Shown here one piece after another: positions 1 to 6,431 of a stretch of DNA of 8,553 bases. The notes beneath the pieces were generated by a model, which saw only the letters and a program-made list of their open reading frames with translations, was not told the DNA's origin and did no database searches. The translations under genes were made by a program, and so were the position numbers. The DNA is from Acidobacteriaceae bacterium (lineage in GTDB: Bacteria; Acidobacteriota; Terriglobia; Terriglobales; SbA1). The first letter of the stretch is position 1; every line of letters starts with the position of its first letter. The stretch is from contig PMHI01000294.1 in assembly GCA_003156615.1 (NCBI GenBank), positions 4,543 to 13,095 of the forward strand, in the 5' to 3' direction.

Positions 1-510
1 GCCGACTGCTCGCTCGTGGTGGGAACCACCGCAGTCGGCCATCGCGACCTGCAGCATCCACTCCAGCGCTTGGAGGCGGGCGCATCCGTCATTCGTACCC
101 ACCTTGCATCGGGTGCTTGCGCTCTGCTATTCGGATCGGAAAAATTTGGGCTCTCCAACCAAGACATGAGCCACTGTCACTGGCTGATGCACATCCCAAC
201 GCGCGAGGAACACTTCTCGATGAATTTAGGGCAGGCGGTGGCGGTGTGTTTATACGAATTGATGCGCGATCCTGACGCCAGGCCAGAGCCGGAGAAGGGC
301 AGTCCGGCCTCGTCAGCCGAGGTGGAGCGAATTACCGAGACCTTGCTCACCGCGCTCCGCGCCAGCGGTTATCCCAAGCTGAACGCCTCGGATTCTTTTG
401 AGGGCGCCGTCCGCCGATTAGTGCGGCGGCTCCGCTTGCAAACGGGCGACGCGGAATTCCTGCTGGGCATGTTGCGGCAGATGGTTTGGAAGATGAAGAA
501 TAAACAATAG
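1..510 (+). CDS. TrmJ-like tRNA 2'-O-methyltransferase (SpoU/SPOUT), 5' end cut off
   Basis: This is the C-terminal part of a SpoU-family RNA ribose methyltransferase, which transfers a methyl group from S-adenosylmethionine to the 2'-OH of a nucleotide in RNA. The frame is open from the first base (A-D-C-S-L-V-V-G-T-T), so the GTG at 16 is an internal Val codon and the true start lies outside the window. SPOUT motif 2 is seen as LLFGSEKFGLSN (bases 124-159), and motif 3 as IPTREEHFSMNLGQA (bases 193-237); together they form the knotted cofactor site. A charged C-terminal extension of about 80 residues follows, as in TrmJ, which methylates position 32 of tRNA. About 170 of an expected 240-260 residues are present. 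The TrmJ assignment over other SpoU paralogues (TrmL, RlmB) rests on motif 3 and on the C-terminal helical extension; the exact target is an inference. The gene converges on the kinase-like gene with only 26 bp between the stop codons. Confidence 0.85.
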   Translation, partial: ADCSLVVGTTAVGHRDLQHPLQRLEAGASVIRTHLASGACALLFGSEKFGLSNQDMSHCHWLMHIPTREEHFSMNLGQAVAVCLYELMRDPDARPEPEKGSPASSAEVERITETLLTALRASGYPKLNASDSFEGAVRRLVRRLRLQTGDAEFLLGMLRQMVWKMKNKQ

Positions 511-536
511 CGGCGAGGCCGGCTGAGCCCGACGGT

Positions 537-1853
537 TCAAGGTTTGGTTTCAGACGGAAACATCTGGGTGTCCGTGCGTCCAAACTGAAAGCGCAGAACC
601 CACGCACTGGCGACAGCTTGTCCGTCCACCTGGGGTGGAGCGAATCTCCAGCGGCGTGCCGCGGCCAGCGCCCGATCCGCAAAGTACCGGCTCGGTCCGG
701 GAGAGAGGAGTTTTGCCTGCGAGACGTTTCCGGAAGCATCCACGGAAACCTGGACGCTGACTCGCACATGGCCCGCGATCGTGTTTGTCGCGCTCCGCGA
801 CACATCGGGCGAAACTTGCTCCAACACACTGCCCTGGGTAAGTCCTTGTGGTGCGGGCTTCGTGTTCTCAGGAAGCGGCGCGGGCGATTGCGGCGCGGGA
901 GTCTCAACAGGTGGACTGGCCGGGCGCGTCTCCGCAGCCGGAGTCGCCGGCGGATGGACCAGAAACTTGCTGCCCGCCCAGGCTATCAGGAACAGGCCTA
1001 CGGCGACGATGGGTACGGCCATCCATCGCTTCATACGCAATTGCGGGCCACGCGCCTCGCCTACCTTCGTACCCACAGGAACCTTGGTCGGGAAAGCATG
1101 CGGTTGCATCTGGCCGAGGATATTGGCCGCCGTGCAGCGCTCCTTCGGATCGACCTGCAGGCATTGCCGAGCAATTTCCCGGAAGGGTTGCGGCATTGTC
1201 TCGGCTACGGCAACCCGTCCTCGATCGCCGTTCTTCAAATGGTTCTGCGTCAGAACGGCAACCAGCGTGATCCCGAGCGACCAAATATCGGCTGCCGGGG
1301 AGAGTCCGCTGCTGGGTAGCTCAGGTGCGTCGTAGGCGCTGAACGCCCGCCCGTGGCCACGCTCCCCGGTTTTGCCCAGTCCGTCAGCGGTAATTTTCAA
1401 CTTGTTGTTGACCGCCATGATATTCGAGGGTTTAATGTGGCCGTGTGCAAACCCAGACTGGTGCAGGTAAGCCAGGGCTTCAGCCATGGGTTCGAGCATC
1501 TGGGAAGCCTCCGCCGCAGACAGCGGCCGCAGCGCAAGAATCTCCCCCAAATTCTCTTCGGCGTATTCCATGACGACATAGCGCAGCCGCGTGCCGTCGA
1601 TCTGGCAGCGTCCGTCTTCAAACAGCCGGATCAGATTGGGATGAGAAAGCTTCGCTGCGCCGGCTGCGGGAGAAAGTTGAGCATCTTCGTCAGTGCGAAT
1701 GAGCTTGATGACGGCCGTCTGCGGTCCCGCCCCGATCCGTTCCGTGAAAAATACGGCGCTGTGATCCGAGGCTCCCAGCCATTGCCGCAGCCGGAACCTT
1801 CCGTCAACCACTCGGCCTTCCCAGTTTTTCCAAAGTTCGATCACAGTGCTCAT
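537..1853 (-). CDS. Membrane Ser/Thr pseudokinase fused to a TonB-type C-terminal domain
   Basis: The 438-aa protein has four parts. Residues about 18-250 are a PknB-like kinase fold: K50 (TAVIK), HPN 71-73, K141-P-S-N144, APE 176-178, DIWSLG 189-194 and R239 are all recognisable. Residues about 277-298 form one membrane helix after a basic stretch (R273, K275, R276). Residues 300-335 are a Pro/Ala-rich linker. Residues about 345-426 form a TonB_C-like domain (VSVDASGNVSQAKLLSPG, then RALAAARRWRFAPP). The kinase would be cytoplasmic and the TonB domain periplasmic. Key catalytic positions are altered: HRD is HGH (137-139), DFG is A-D-G (156-158), only the first glycine of the P-loop remains (G27), and no acidic residue lies where the alpha-C Glu belongs. 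Phosphotransfer is therefore doubtful, and a scaffold or sensor role is more likely. The membrane helix has no His of the kind TonB uses with ExbD, so energy coupling is not supported. The ATG at 1853 was chosen because the domain begins soon after it; no clear Shine-Dalgarno precedes it. Confidence 0.85.
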   Translation of the reverse strand: MSTVIELWKNWEGRVVDGRFRLRQWLGASDHSAVFFTERIGAGPQTAVIKLIRTDEDAQLSPAAGAAKLSHPNLIRLFEDGRCQIDGTRLRYVVMEYAEENLGEILALRPLSAAEASQMLEPMAEALAYLHQSGFAHGHIKPSNIMAVNNKLKITADGLGKTGERGHGRAFSAYDAPELPSSGLSPAADIWSLGITLVAVLTQNHLKNGDRGRVAVAETMPQPFREIARQCLQVDPKERCTAANILGQMQPHAFPTKVPVGTKVGEARGPQLRMKRWMAVPIVAVGLFLIAWAGSKFLVHPPATPAAETRPASPPVETPAPQSPAPLPENTKPAPQGLTQGSVLEQVSPDVSRSATNTIAGHVRVSVQVSVDASGNVSQAKLLSPGPSRYFADRALAAARRWRFAPPQVDGQAVASAWVLRFQFGRTDTQMFPSETKP

Positions 1854-2083
1854 AGGCCAATCACTTGGCAGCCTATTCTATTCCAGCCCCGGTCTTTGGT
1901 GCTCTGTGAAATTGCGCAAAATGCACTCGTGGCAAAGGCCTAGAGCTCCCAGAGGTGGTGTGGCGAAGACCCGGGCCGCCAGGCTGGCCGAGCTGCCCGC
2001 GGAAAGGGAAGAAACCCGGGCCTCCAAGCGGTCGCCAAGTGCGAATAGCGCTATGATAGGATGCCGGGCGGCGCGAGTTCTCA
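1854..2083. promoter_or_regulatory. Divergent intergenic region between kinase-like gene and ABC operon
   Basis: These 230 bp separate two genes transcribed away from each other, so both promoters should lie here. For the rightward operon, TATGAT at 2052-2057 resembles a -10 box and would leave a leader of about 20 nt, but no good -35 lies 16-18 bp upstream. For the leftward gene, TAGAAT on the minus strand (1880 down to 1875) is -10-like; the only -35-like hexamer nearby (TTCACA, minus strand, 1910-1905) is spaced too far at 24 bp. An 8-bp palindrome, TTGCGCAA, sits at 1912-1919. No convincing protein is encoded: the short frames crossing the region have no recognisable family content and run into the flanking genes. 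The promoter elements are weak guesses; the divergent arrangement itself is certain. Confidence 0.4.
1969..2029. repeat. Pair of 16-bp direct repeats, 45 bp apart, in the divergent region
   Basis: The copies are ACCCGGGCCGCCAGGC at 1969-1984 and ACCCGGGCCTCCAAGC at 2014-2029, identical at 14 of 16 positions and each containing the palindrome CCCGGG. A second small dyad (GCCAG, one base, CTGGC) is centred on 1983 at the end of the first copy. Placement upstream of the ABC operon and between two divergent promoters suits a regulator-binding site, but in GC-rich DNA a chance match of this size is possible. Confidence 0.35.
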
Positions 2084-2782
2084 ATGATAGAGTTGACGAA
2101 CGTTTCCAAGAGCTACGGGACGGGATCCGCCGTATCGGCTTTGAGCAACGTCAGCTTGCAGATTGGACCGGCGGAACGCGTGGCGGTCACGGGACCTTCG
2201 GGCTCCGGAAAGTCCACGCTCTTGAATCTGGTTTGCGGTCTCGATGAGCCCACATCGGGTTCGGTGAAAATAGACGGTGTGGACCTTTCCGGGCTCACCG
2301 ACGATCCGCGAACCCGGCTGCGGCGCGAAAAGATCGGAATGATTTTTCAGACGTTTAATCTTCTGCCTACACTCACAGCCATTGAGAATGTTGCCTTGCC
2401 GCTTCGTCTGCAGGGTCTCGCCAAGAAAGAGGCGGAACATCGCGCCGTGTCCATGCTGGGGCGGGTAGGGCTAAAAGACAGGACGAAGCACCGTCCCGAT
2501 GAACTCTCCGGAGGCGAGCGCCAGCGCGTGGCCATCGCGCGCGCGATCATTTTCCGGCCGCCCCTGCTGTTGGGCGATGAACCGACTGGCAATCTCGACT
2601 CCGCAACGGGCGGGGAAATCCTCCGACTGCTTGACGAACTGCAAGAGGAATACAAGAGCACTCTCCTGATGGTCACCCATAACACACAAGCGGCGAGCTA
2701 CTGCAGTCGAATTGTCACGCTGCATGACGGCCGGATCGTCCAGGATGAGCGATTCGAGCATGCCCCAGCCACCGGCAGATGA
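2084..2782 (+). CDS. ABC transporter ATPase, LolD/MacB type
   Basis: This 232-aa cytoplasmic ATPase would power the FtsX-type permease encoded next to it. All nucleotide-binding elements are intact: Walker A GPSGSGKST (37-45), Q-loop Q89 in the typical MIFQTFNLLPTLTA context, signature LSGGERQRVAIARA (141-154), Walker B LLLGDEPTGNLD (161-172, catalytic E166) and switch His199 (MVTHN). The LLPTLTAIENVALPL stretch and the short length are typical of the LolD/MacB/FtsE-like group, which works in mechanotransmission or extraction of lipophilic substrates rather than solute import. The start ATG at 2084 gives the family's usual N-terminus (MIELTNVSKSYG); only a weak GAG at 2075-2077 serves as a possible Shine-Dalgarno. 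Its TGA overlaps the next ATG as ATGA, pointing to translational coupling. Substrate identity cannot be read from the ATPase. Confidence 0.93.
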   Translation: MIELTNVSKSYGTGSAVSALSNVSLQIGPAERVAVTGPSGSGKSTLLNLVCGLDEPTSGSVKIDGVDLSGLTDDPRTRLRREKIGMIFQTFNLLPTLTAIENVALPLRLQGLAKKEAEHRAVSMLGRVGLKDRTKHRPDELSGGERQRVAIARAIIFRPPLLLGDEPTGNLDSATGGEILRLLDELQEEYKSTLLMVTHNTQAASYCSRIVTLHDGRIVQDERFEHAPATGR

Positions 2783-5343
2783 TGTTTGCCGTGCTCTGCC
2801 AAATTACCTCGCGGCAGTGGCGAACCCACCGTCTTCGCGTCGTTATGACGACCCTGAGCATCGCCCTCGGCGTCGCGGTATTTTTCGCCGTCCGTACTGC
2901 CAACACGGCGCTGCTCGATTCCCTCGCACTTACAGTTGAGCGCCTGGCTGGGAAGTCCACCCTCGAAGTGACTGCGGGGGAGACGGGATTCCCCGAAGAA
3001 ATTCTCGAAACCGTGCGGGCAACCCCTGGAGTGGAGCTGGCCGAGCCGGTGATTGAGGTCATTGTGCACACCGGCTTCGCGGACGAGGGTAATCTGCTCA
3101 TCCTGGGAGTGGATACGACCGGTGACCAGCAACTGCGCCAATACGAGTTCGACCGCTCTGGGTCGGAGATCGCCGATCCGCTCACTTACCTTGCCCAACC
3201 AAAATCGATTCTGTTGTCCCGCTCCTTTGCGGAGCGCCATGGTTTGCGAATCGGCGACCGGCTGCCGATTTTCACGGCACAAGGACGGCTGGATTTCACC
3301 GTGCAAGGGATTTTCAAGCCGATTGGCGTGGGACAGGTGTTCGGCGGCAATATCGCGGTGATGGATGTGTACTCCGCACAGGTTGTATTCAATCGTGGCC
3401 GCAATTTTGACCGCGTCGATCTCATGAATTCGCCCGATAGTTCCGTGGATGTTGTTCAACAGCGCTTGCGCGCGCGCTTACCCGCTGGCCTCGAAGCGGT
3501 TCGCCCCCAGATACGCGGACAGGCGCTCGAGAATGCTGTGACCGCAATGCGGCTCGGCATGTTGATCACCAGCTTCATCGCTCTCCTCGTGGGCATCTAC
3601 ATCATCTTCAATTCGTTCACCATTGCGGTGAATCAGCGTTGGAAGGAAATCGGCATTCTGCGCGCCGTCGGTGTCGAGCGCGGAAACATCAACGGCATGT
3701 TTCTGGGCGAAGCGTTGCTCATGGGCATCATCGGCTCGACCGCGGGAATTGCCGGAGGCTTCTATCTGGCCGCCGCTGCCGATAAACTCATGGGTTCCAT
3801 CGCGGCGTCCGTCTACGGTGTGATCTCCACGGCGGTGGCGCCGAAGCTCCATCCCGATCTTGTCCTCACCTCGTTTGGCCTGGGGGTCGCCGCATCCCTT
3901 GCTGGCGCATGGTTCCCAGCCCGAGCCGCCTCTTTTGTCGATCCCATCCTGGCGCTGCATAATATCGAGTCGCGCCAGCAGGAGTCGGTTCTGGGATGGG
4001 GGCGCATCACTCTGGGCTCCGCGTTGGTCCTGCTCAGCTCGCTGGGGATTCACTTTTCTCCCGCACGCGTGGGAATGACGCTTCAGTTCTCCTACGCCGC
4101 TGTCACGCTGCTGGGTTTGACCGTCCTCCTGCCCATGCTGGTGCACTGGGCCGCGCGCATGATTCGTCCGGCCCTCGATTGGGCTGGCGGCTCGGAGGGA
4201 GCACTGGCGGTGGACGCGATGATCCAGTCGCCCCGGCGCAGCTCGGCCACGGTCGGCGCGCTGATGGTCGGCCTGATGTTCGTGTTCTCCACCGGCGCTT
4301 ATATCCAGAGCTACAAGCACATGATCACCCGCTGGACCAATCAGATGCTGAATTCCGATCTCATTGTGTCCACCTCCGCGCTGTTGCGCTCTACGTCTTA
4401 TCATTTCAGCGAAGACTTGGGGCGCCGCATTGCCGCCCTGCCGGAAGTGAAGCGTGTCGAAAACGTGCGTTTTACACTCATTCCTTTTCAGGGTGACACT
4501 GCCGCCGTGATCGCCATTGAGATGGAGGGCTTCCTGGCCCGTGCCGCCGACGCCATCCAGGGCGGCAACGCAAAGAATGTGCGGGATCTGTTGCCGCGCG
4601 GCGAAGGCGTGTTGATCTCCAAGAATTTTGCTGCCCGCTGGAGGTGCGGAGTGGGTAGCCGCGTGCACCTCGATACGCCCACGGGAGCCTTGGACCTGCC
4701 CGTCCTTGGTATTGTCGAGGACTACCGCTCCGATAAGGGTTCGATCTTCATGGATCGTGCCCTCTATAAGAAATTCTGGAGAGATGATGGCGTTGATTTT
4801 GTCGACATCAGCCTCAAACCCGGGGAGAGTGCGACCGTCGTAAAGCGCAAGATCGAGCAACTCACCGCCGGCACGGAGCACGCCCTGGTCTACACGAACG
4901 CGGAGTTCCGAGAGTGGATTGATAGTTTAGTGGACCAGTTTTTCCTTTTGAACTATGTGCAACTCGTCGTCGCCGTGATCGTGGCTGTGGTGGGGATCGC
5001 GAACACGCTGATCATTTCTGTGGCGGAACGGCGCCGTGAGTTCGGCATCGTCCGGGCCATTGGCGGCTACCGTTCCCAAATTCGAAAGATGGTGCTGCTC
5101 GAAGCAGTGGCCATCTCGATTGTGGGTGTGATGGTGGGCGCGGTCGCCGCATTGTTTAACATACAATTCATGTCGCACACGGTGTCCACGGTTTTAGCCG
5201 GTTACGAGATCCCGTTTTATTTTCCCTGGCGCCTGATTTTGGAGACTCTCCCGGCCGTGGTCGCAGTATCGCTGCTGGCGGCCTGGATTCCCGCGCGCCA
5301 CGCGATGCAGATGGTGGTCATCGAGGCTATTGGGTATGAATAG
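2779..5343 (+). CDS. Double FtsX-type ABC permease (single-chain Lol-like transporter subunit)
   Basis: This 854-aa inner-membrane permease contains two FtsX/MacB-type units in one chain. Membrane helices are predicted by eye near 22-40, 258-282, 308-335, 360-380, 406-424, 436-458, 490-510, 722-748, 772-796 and 817-838, ten in total. Two large periplasmic domains lie between helices (about 41-255 and 512-720). Each FtsX half has its coupling-helix motif: KEIGILRAVGVERGNI (289-304) and REFGIVRAIGGYRSQI (753-768), followed by the usual WFPARAAS (378-385) and WIPARHAM (836-843) ends. A LolC or LolE protein has about 400 residues and four helices, so this chain could replace a LolC/E pair, although related 10-helix permeases of unknown substrate are common. 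The ATG at 2779 overlaps the ATPase stop as ATGA; ATG 2782 is an equally possible start. There is no strong Shine-Dalgarno, so expression likely depends on coupling. A 467-codon antisense frame inside it is a shadow. Confidence 0.93.
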   Translation: MMFAVLCQITSRQWRTHRLRVVMTTLSIALGVAVFFAVRTANTALLDSLALTVERLAGKSTLEVTAGETGFPEEILETVRATPGVELAEPVIEVIVHTGFADEGNLLILGVDTTGDQQLRQYEFDRSGSEIADPLTYLAQPKSILLSRSFAERHGLRIGDRLPIFTAQGRLDFTVQGIFKPIGVGQVFGGNIAVMDVYSAQVVFNRGRNFDRVDLMNSPDSSVDVVQQRLRARLPAGLEAVRPQIRGQALENAVTAMRLGMLITSFIALLVGIYIIFNSFTIAVNQRWKEIGILRAVGVERGNINGMFLGEALLMGIIGSTAGIAGGFYLAAAADKLMGSIAASVYGVISTAVAPKLHPDLVLTSFGLGVAASLAGAWFPARAASFVDPILALHNIESRQQESVLGWGRITLGSALVLLSSLGIHFSPARVGMTLQFSYAAVTLLGLTVLLPMLVHWAARMIRPALDWAGGSEGALAVDAMIQSPRRSSATVGALMVGLMFVFSTGAYIQSYKHMITRWTNQMLNSDLIVSTSALLRSTSYHFSEDLGRRIAALPEVKRVENVRFTLIPFQGDTAAVIAIEMEGFLARAADAIQGGNAKNVRDLLPRGEGVLISKNFAARWRCGVGSRVHLDTPTGALDLPVLGIVEDYRSDKGSIFMDRALYKKFWRDDGVDFVDISLKPGESATVVKRKIEQLTAGTEHALVYTNAEFREWIDSLVDQFFLLNYVQLVVAVIVAVVGIANTLIISVAERRREFGIVRAIGGYRSQIRKMVLLEAVAISIVGVMVGAVAALFNIQFMSHTVSTVLAGYEIPFYFPWRLILETLPAVVAVSLLAAWIPARHAMQMVVIEAIGYE

Positions 5344-6166
5344 CAACCCTGGCGGCGTACATCTCCTGAGGCCGATGCTGGCAGTCTGCCTTTGGGGCAC
5401 ACTTGTTCTCTCCCCGAAGATCTTCGCGTCCGGCGCACCTTTGGATGCCCGACAAATCATGGAAGATGTGTATGGGCAGGACACCAGCCACAACCTGTCC
5501 ATGCGAGCGAGCTTTGAAGTCTTTGACCAAGAAGGACACGGCAAGAAAAAGGCGTTCACTTACCGGCGCATCGGATCTCCCGGCGACAGCAAGACACTGG
5601 TCGTTTTCACCAGCCCCGAAGATGTTCGCGGGGTTGCGCTTCTGTCGATTAATCAACGGGGCGTAACCGATCGTCAATATATGTATGTCCCGGCCACGCA
5701 ACGTGTCCGCAGCGTTGTGCCCCAGGAGCGCTCCGCTCGCTTCATCGGAACGGACTTTACTTTCGAAGATATTGCAGAGCGCGTGCTGGACGATTTCACC
5801 TACCGGCTCCTGGGCGATGCCGAGACCATCGAAGGCCACAAAACCTACAAAGTGGAGGCCACTCCGGTCGATCGAGCGCGTTCTCAGTACAAGTTTCTCT
5901 ATTACTGGGTGGCGCAGGACGCCCCCGTCATCCTCCATGCCGAAATGTACGATGCACAGGGGCGGAAGGTGCGCGTGCTCCATGCCAGCGGGCTCAAGCG
6001 AGAGTCAGGCATCTGGGGGGCGCGCCACATGGAGATGAGCTCCGTGCAGGACGGGACCAGAACCGTGTTGACTATCGAAGAAGTGAAGTTCAACACGAAT
6101 CTGGATGAAAAGCTGTTTACGCCGCAGGGCCTGGAAGGGGCGCATGGCTCCGGGAGCGGCGAATGA
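5336..6166 (+). CDS. Secreted LolA-like outer-membrane lipoprotein-sorting protein
   Basis: This 276-aa protein begins with a Sec-type signal peptide: a hydrophobic run at residues about 10-27 and a likely cleavage after the small residues near 31-34 (ASGA). The mature part matches the LolA-like beta-sheet family annotated as 'outer membrane lipoprotein-sorting protein': a DVRGVALLSI stretch (96-105), YMYVPATQRVRSV (115-127), then FIGTDFTFEDI (136-146) and a C-terminal LTIEEVKFNTNLDEKLFTP (245-263). Such proteins are thought to hold a lipid or acylated cargo in the periplasm. Next to an ATPase and a FtsX permease, it is probably the carrier that accepts their substrate. The start at ATG 5336 is preferred over TTG 5330 because GAGG at 5323-5326 lies nine bases ahead of it and only three ahead of the TTG. 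It overlaps the permease end by eight bases. C18 is not in a proper lipobox, so a lipoprotein is unlikely. Confidence 0.85.
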   Translation: MNSNPGGVHLLRPMLAVCLWGTLVLSPKIFASGAPLDARQIMEDVYGQDTSHNLSMRASFEVFDQEGHGKKKAFTYRRIGSPGDSKTLVVFTSPEDVRGVALLSINQRGVTDRQYMYVPATQRVRSVVPQERSARFIGTDFTFEDIAERVLDDFTYRLLGDAETIEGHKTYKVEATPVDRARSQYKFLYYWVAQDAPVILHAEMYDAQGRKVRVLHASGLKRESGIWGARHMEMSSVQDGTRTVLTIEEVKFNTNLDEKLFTPQGLEGAHGSGSGE

Positions 6167-6402
6167 CGGTATTCGGCCCATTGAAACAGCAAGCCGGAGA
6201 CAGAGCAGAGGCCCCTCGTTCATTTTACCGATCGCAGCTCGGTTGCCCGTTGCTCGTCGGACGGCGAGTGCAGACCTCAGGACTGATCGCGGTTGACGCT
6301 GGCATGCAATCCAAAATCGACCCAGTCCTTAGCCCCGACCAGCAAGAGAAGCTCAAAGATCTTCAAAGAACTCACGAGTCCGTCAATGGGGAAAGCAAAT
6401 AA
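6163..6402 (+). CDS. Small ORF with LTxxQ/Spy-like C-terminal tail, possibly a decayed gene
   Basis: This 79-codon frame starts at an ATGA overlap with the LolA-like gene and has a plausible Shine-Dalgarno (GGGAG, 6152-6156, six bases before the ATG), so it may be translated as the fourth gene of the operon. The first 45 residues match nothing I recognise and have no signal peptide. Residues 48-79, from the internal Met codon at 6304, read MQSKIDPVLSPDQQEKLKDL and on; the pattern I-D-x-V-L-[ST]-P-[DE]-Q-x-x-K resembles the last helix of LTxxQ-motif proteins (Spy/CpxP-like or heavy-metal sensor chaperones). Those are normally 140-180 aa and exported. It is therefore either a small protein of unknown role or the tail of a degraded LTxxQ gene joined to unrelated sequence. 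Its stop is 29 bp from the convergent GH15 stop. Confidence 0.4.
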   Translation: MTVFGPLKQQAGDRAEAPRSFYRSQLGCPLLVGRRVQTSGLIAVDAGMQSKIDPVLSPDQQEKLKDLQRTHESVNGESK

Positions 6403-6431
6403 GAGAGTCTTCTTCGTCTTCGAAGGAATTC

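Noticed and set aside
511..536. Shared terminator between the convergent TrmJ-like and kinase-like genes
   Set aside because: Only very short GC-rich pairings (GGCT/AGCC) are present, without a T-tract on either strand.
347..1335. Several frames of 120-230 codons overlapping the kinase-like gene on both strands
   Set aside because: Arg/Pro/Ser-rich shadow translations; the 537-1853 minus frame carries recognisable kinase and TonB motifs throughout.
1846..2247. 133-codon plus-strand frame across the divergent region
   Set aside because: It runs into the ABC ATPase Walker A region in another frame and has no recognisable content or ribosome binding site.
2698..3459. 253-codon antisense frame over the ATPase/permease junction
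   Set aside because: Shadow of two genes with intact motifs; no family pattern.
3478..4881. 467-codon open frame antisense to the permease
   Set aside because: It lies wholly inside a gene with clear FtsX motifs, its translation is His/Gly/Arg-rich without hydrophobic or family patterns, and it is explained by GC-rich codon usage.
5336..5400. Lipoprotein signal peptide on the LolA-like protein (Cys18)
   Set aside because: The residues before Cys18 (L-A-V-C) fit the lipobox poorly at -1 and the Cys sits inside the hydrophobic core, with a better SPI-like site near 31-34.
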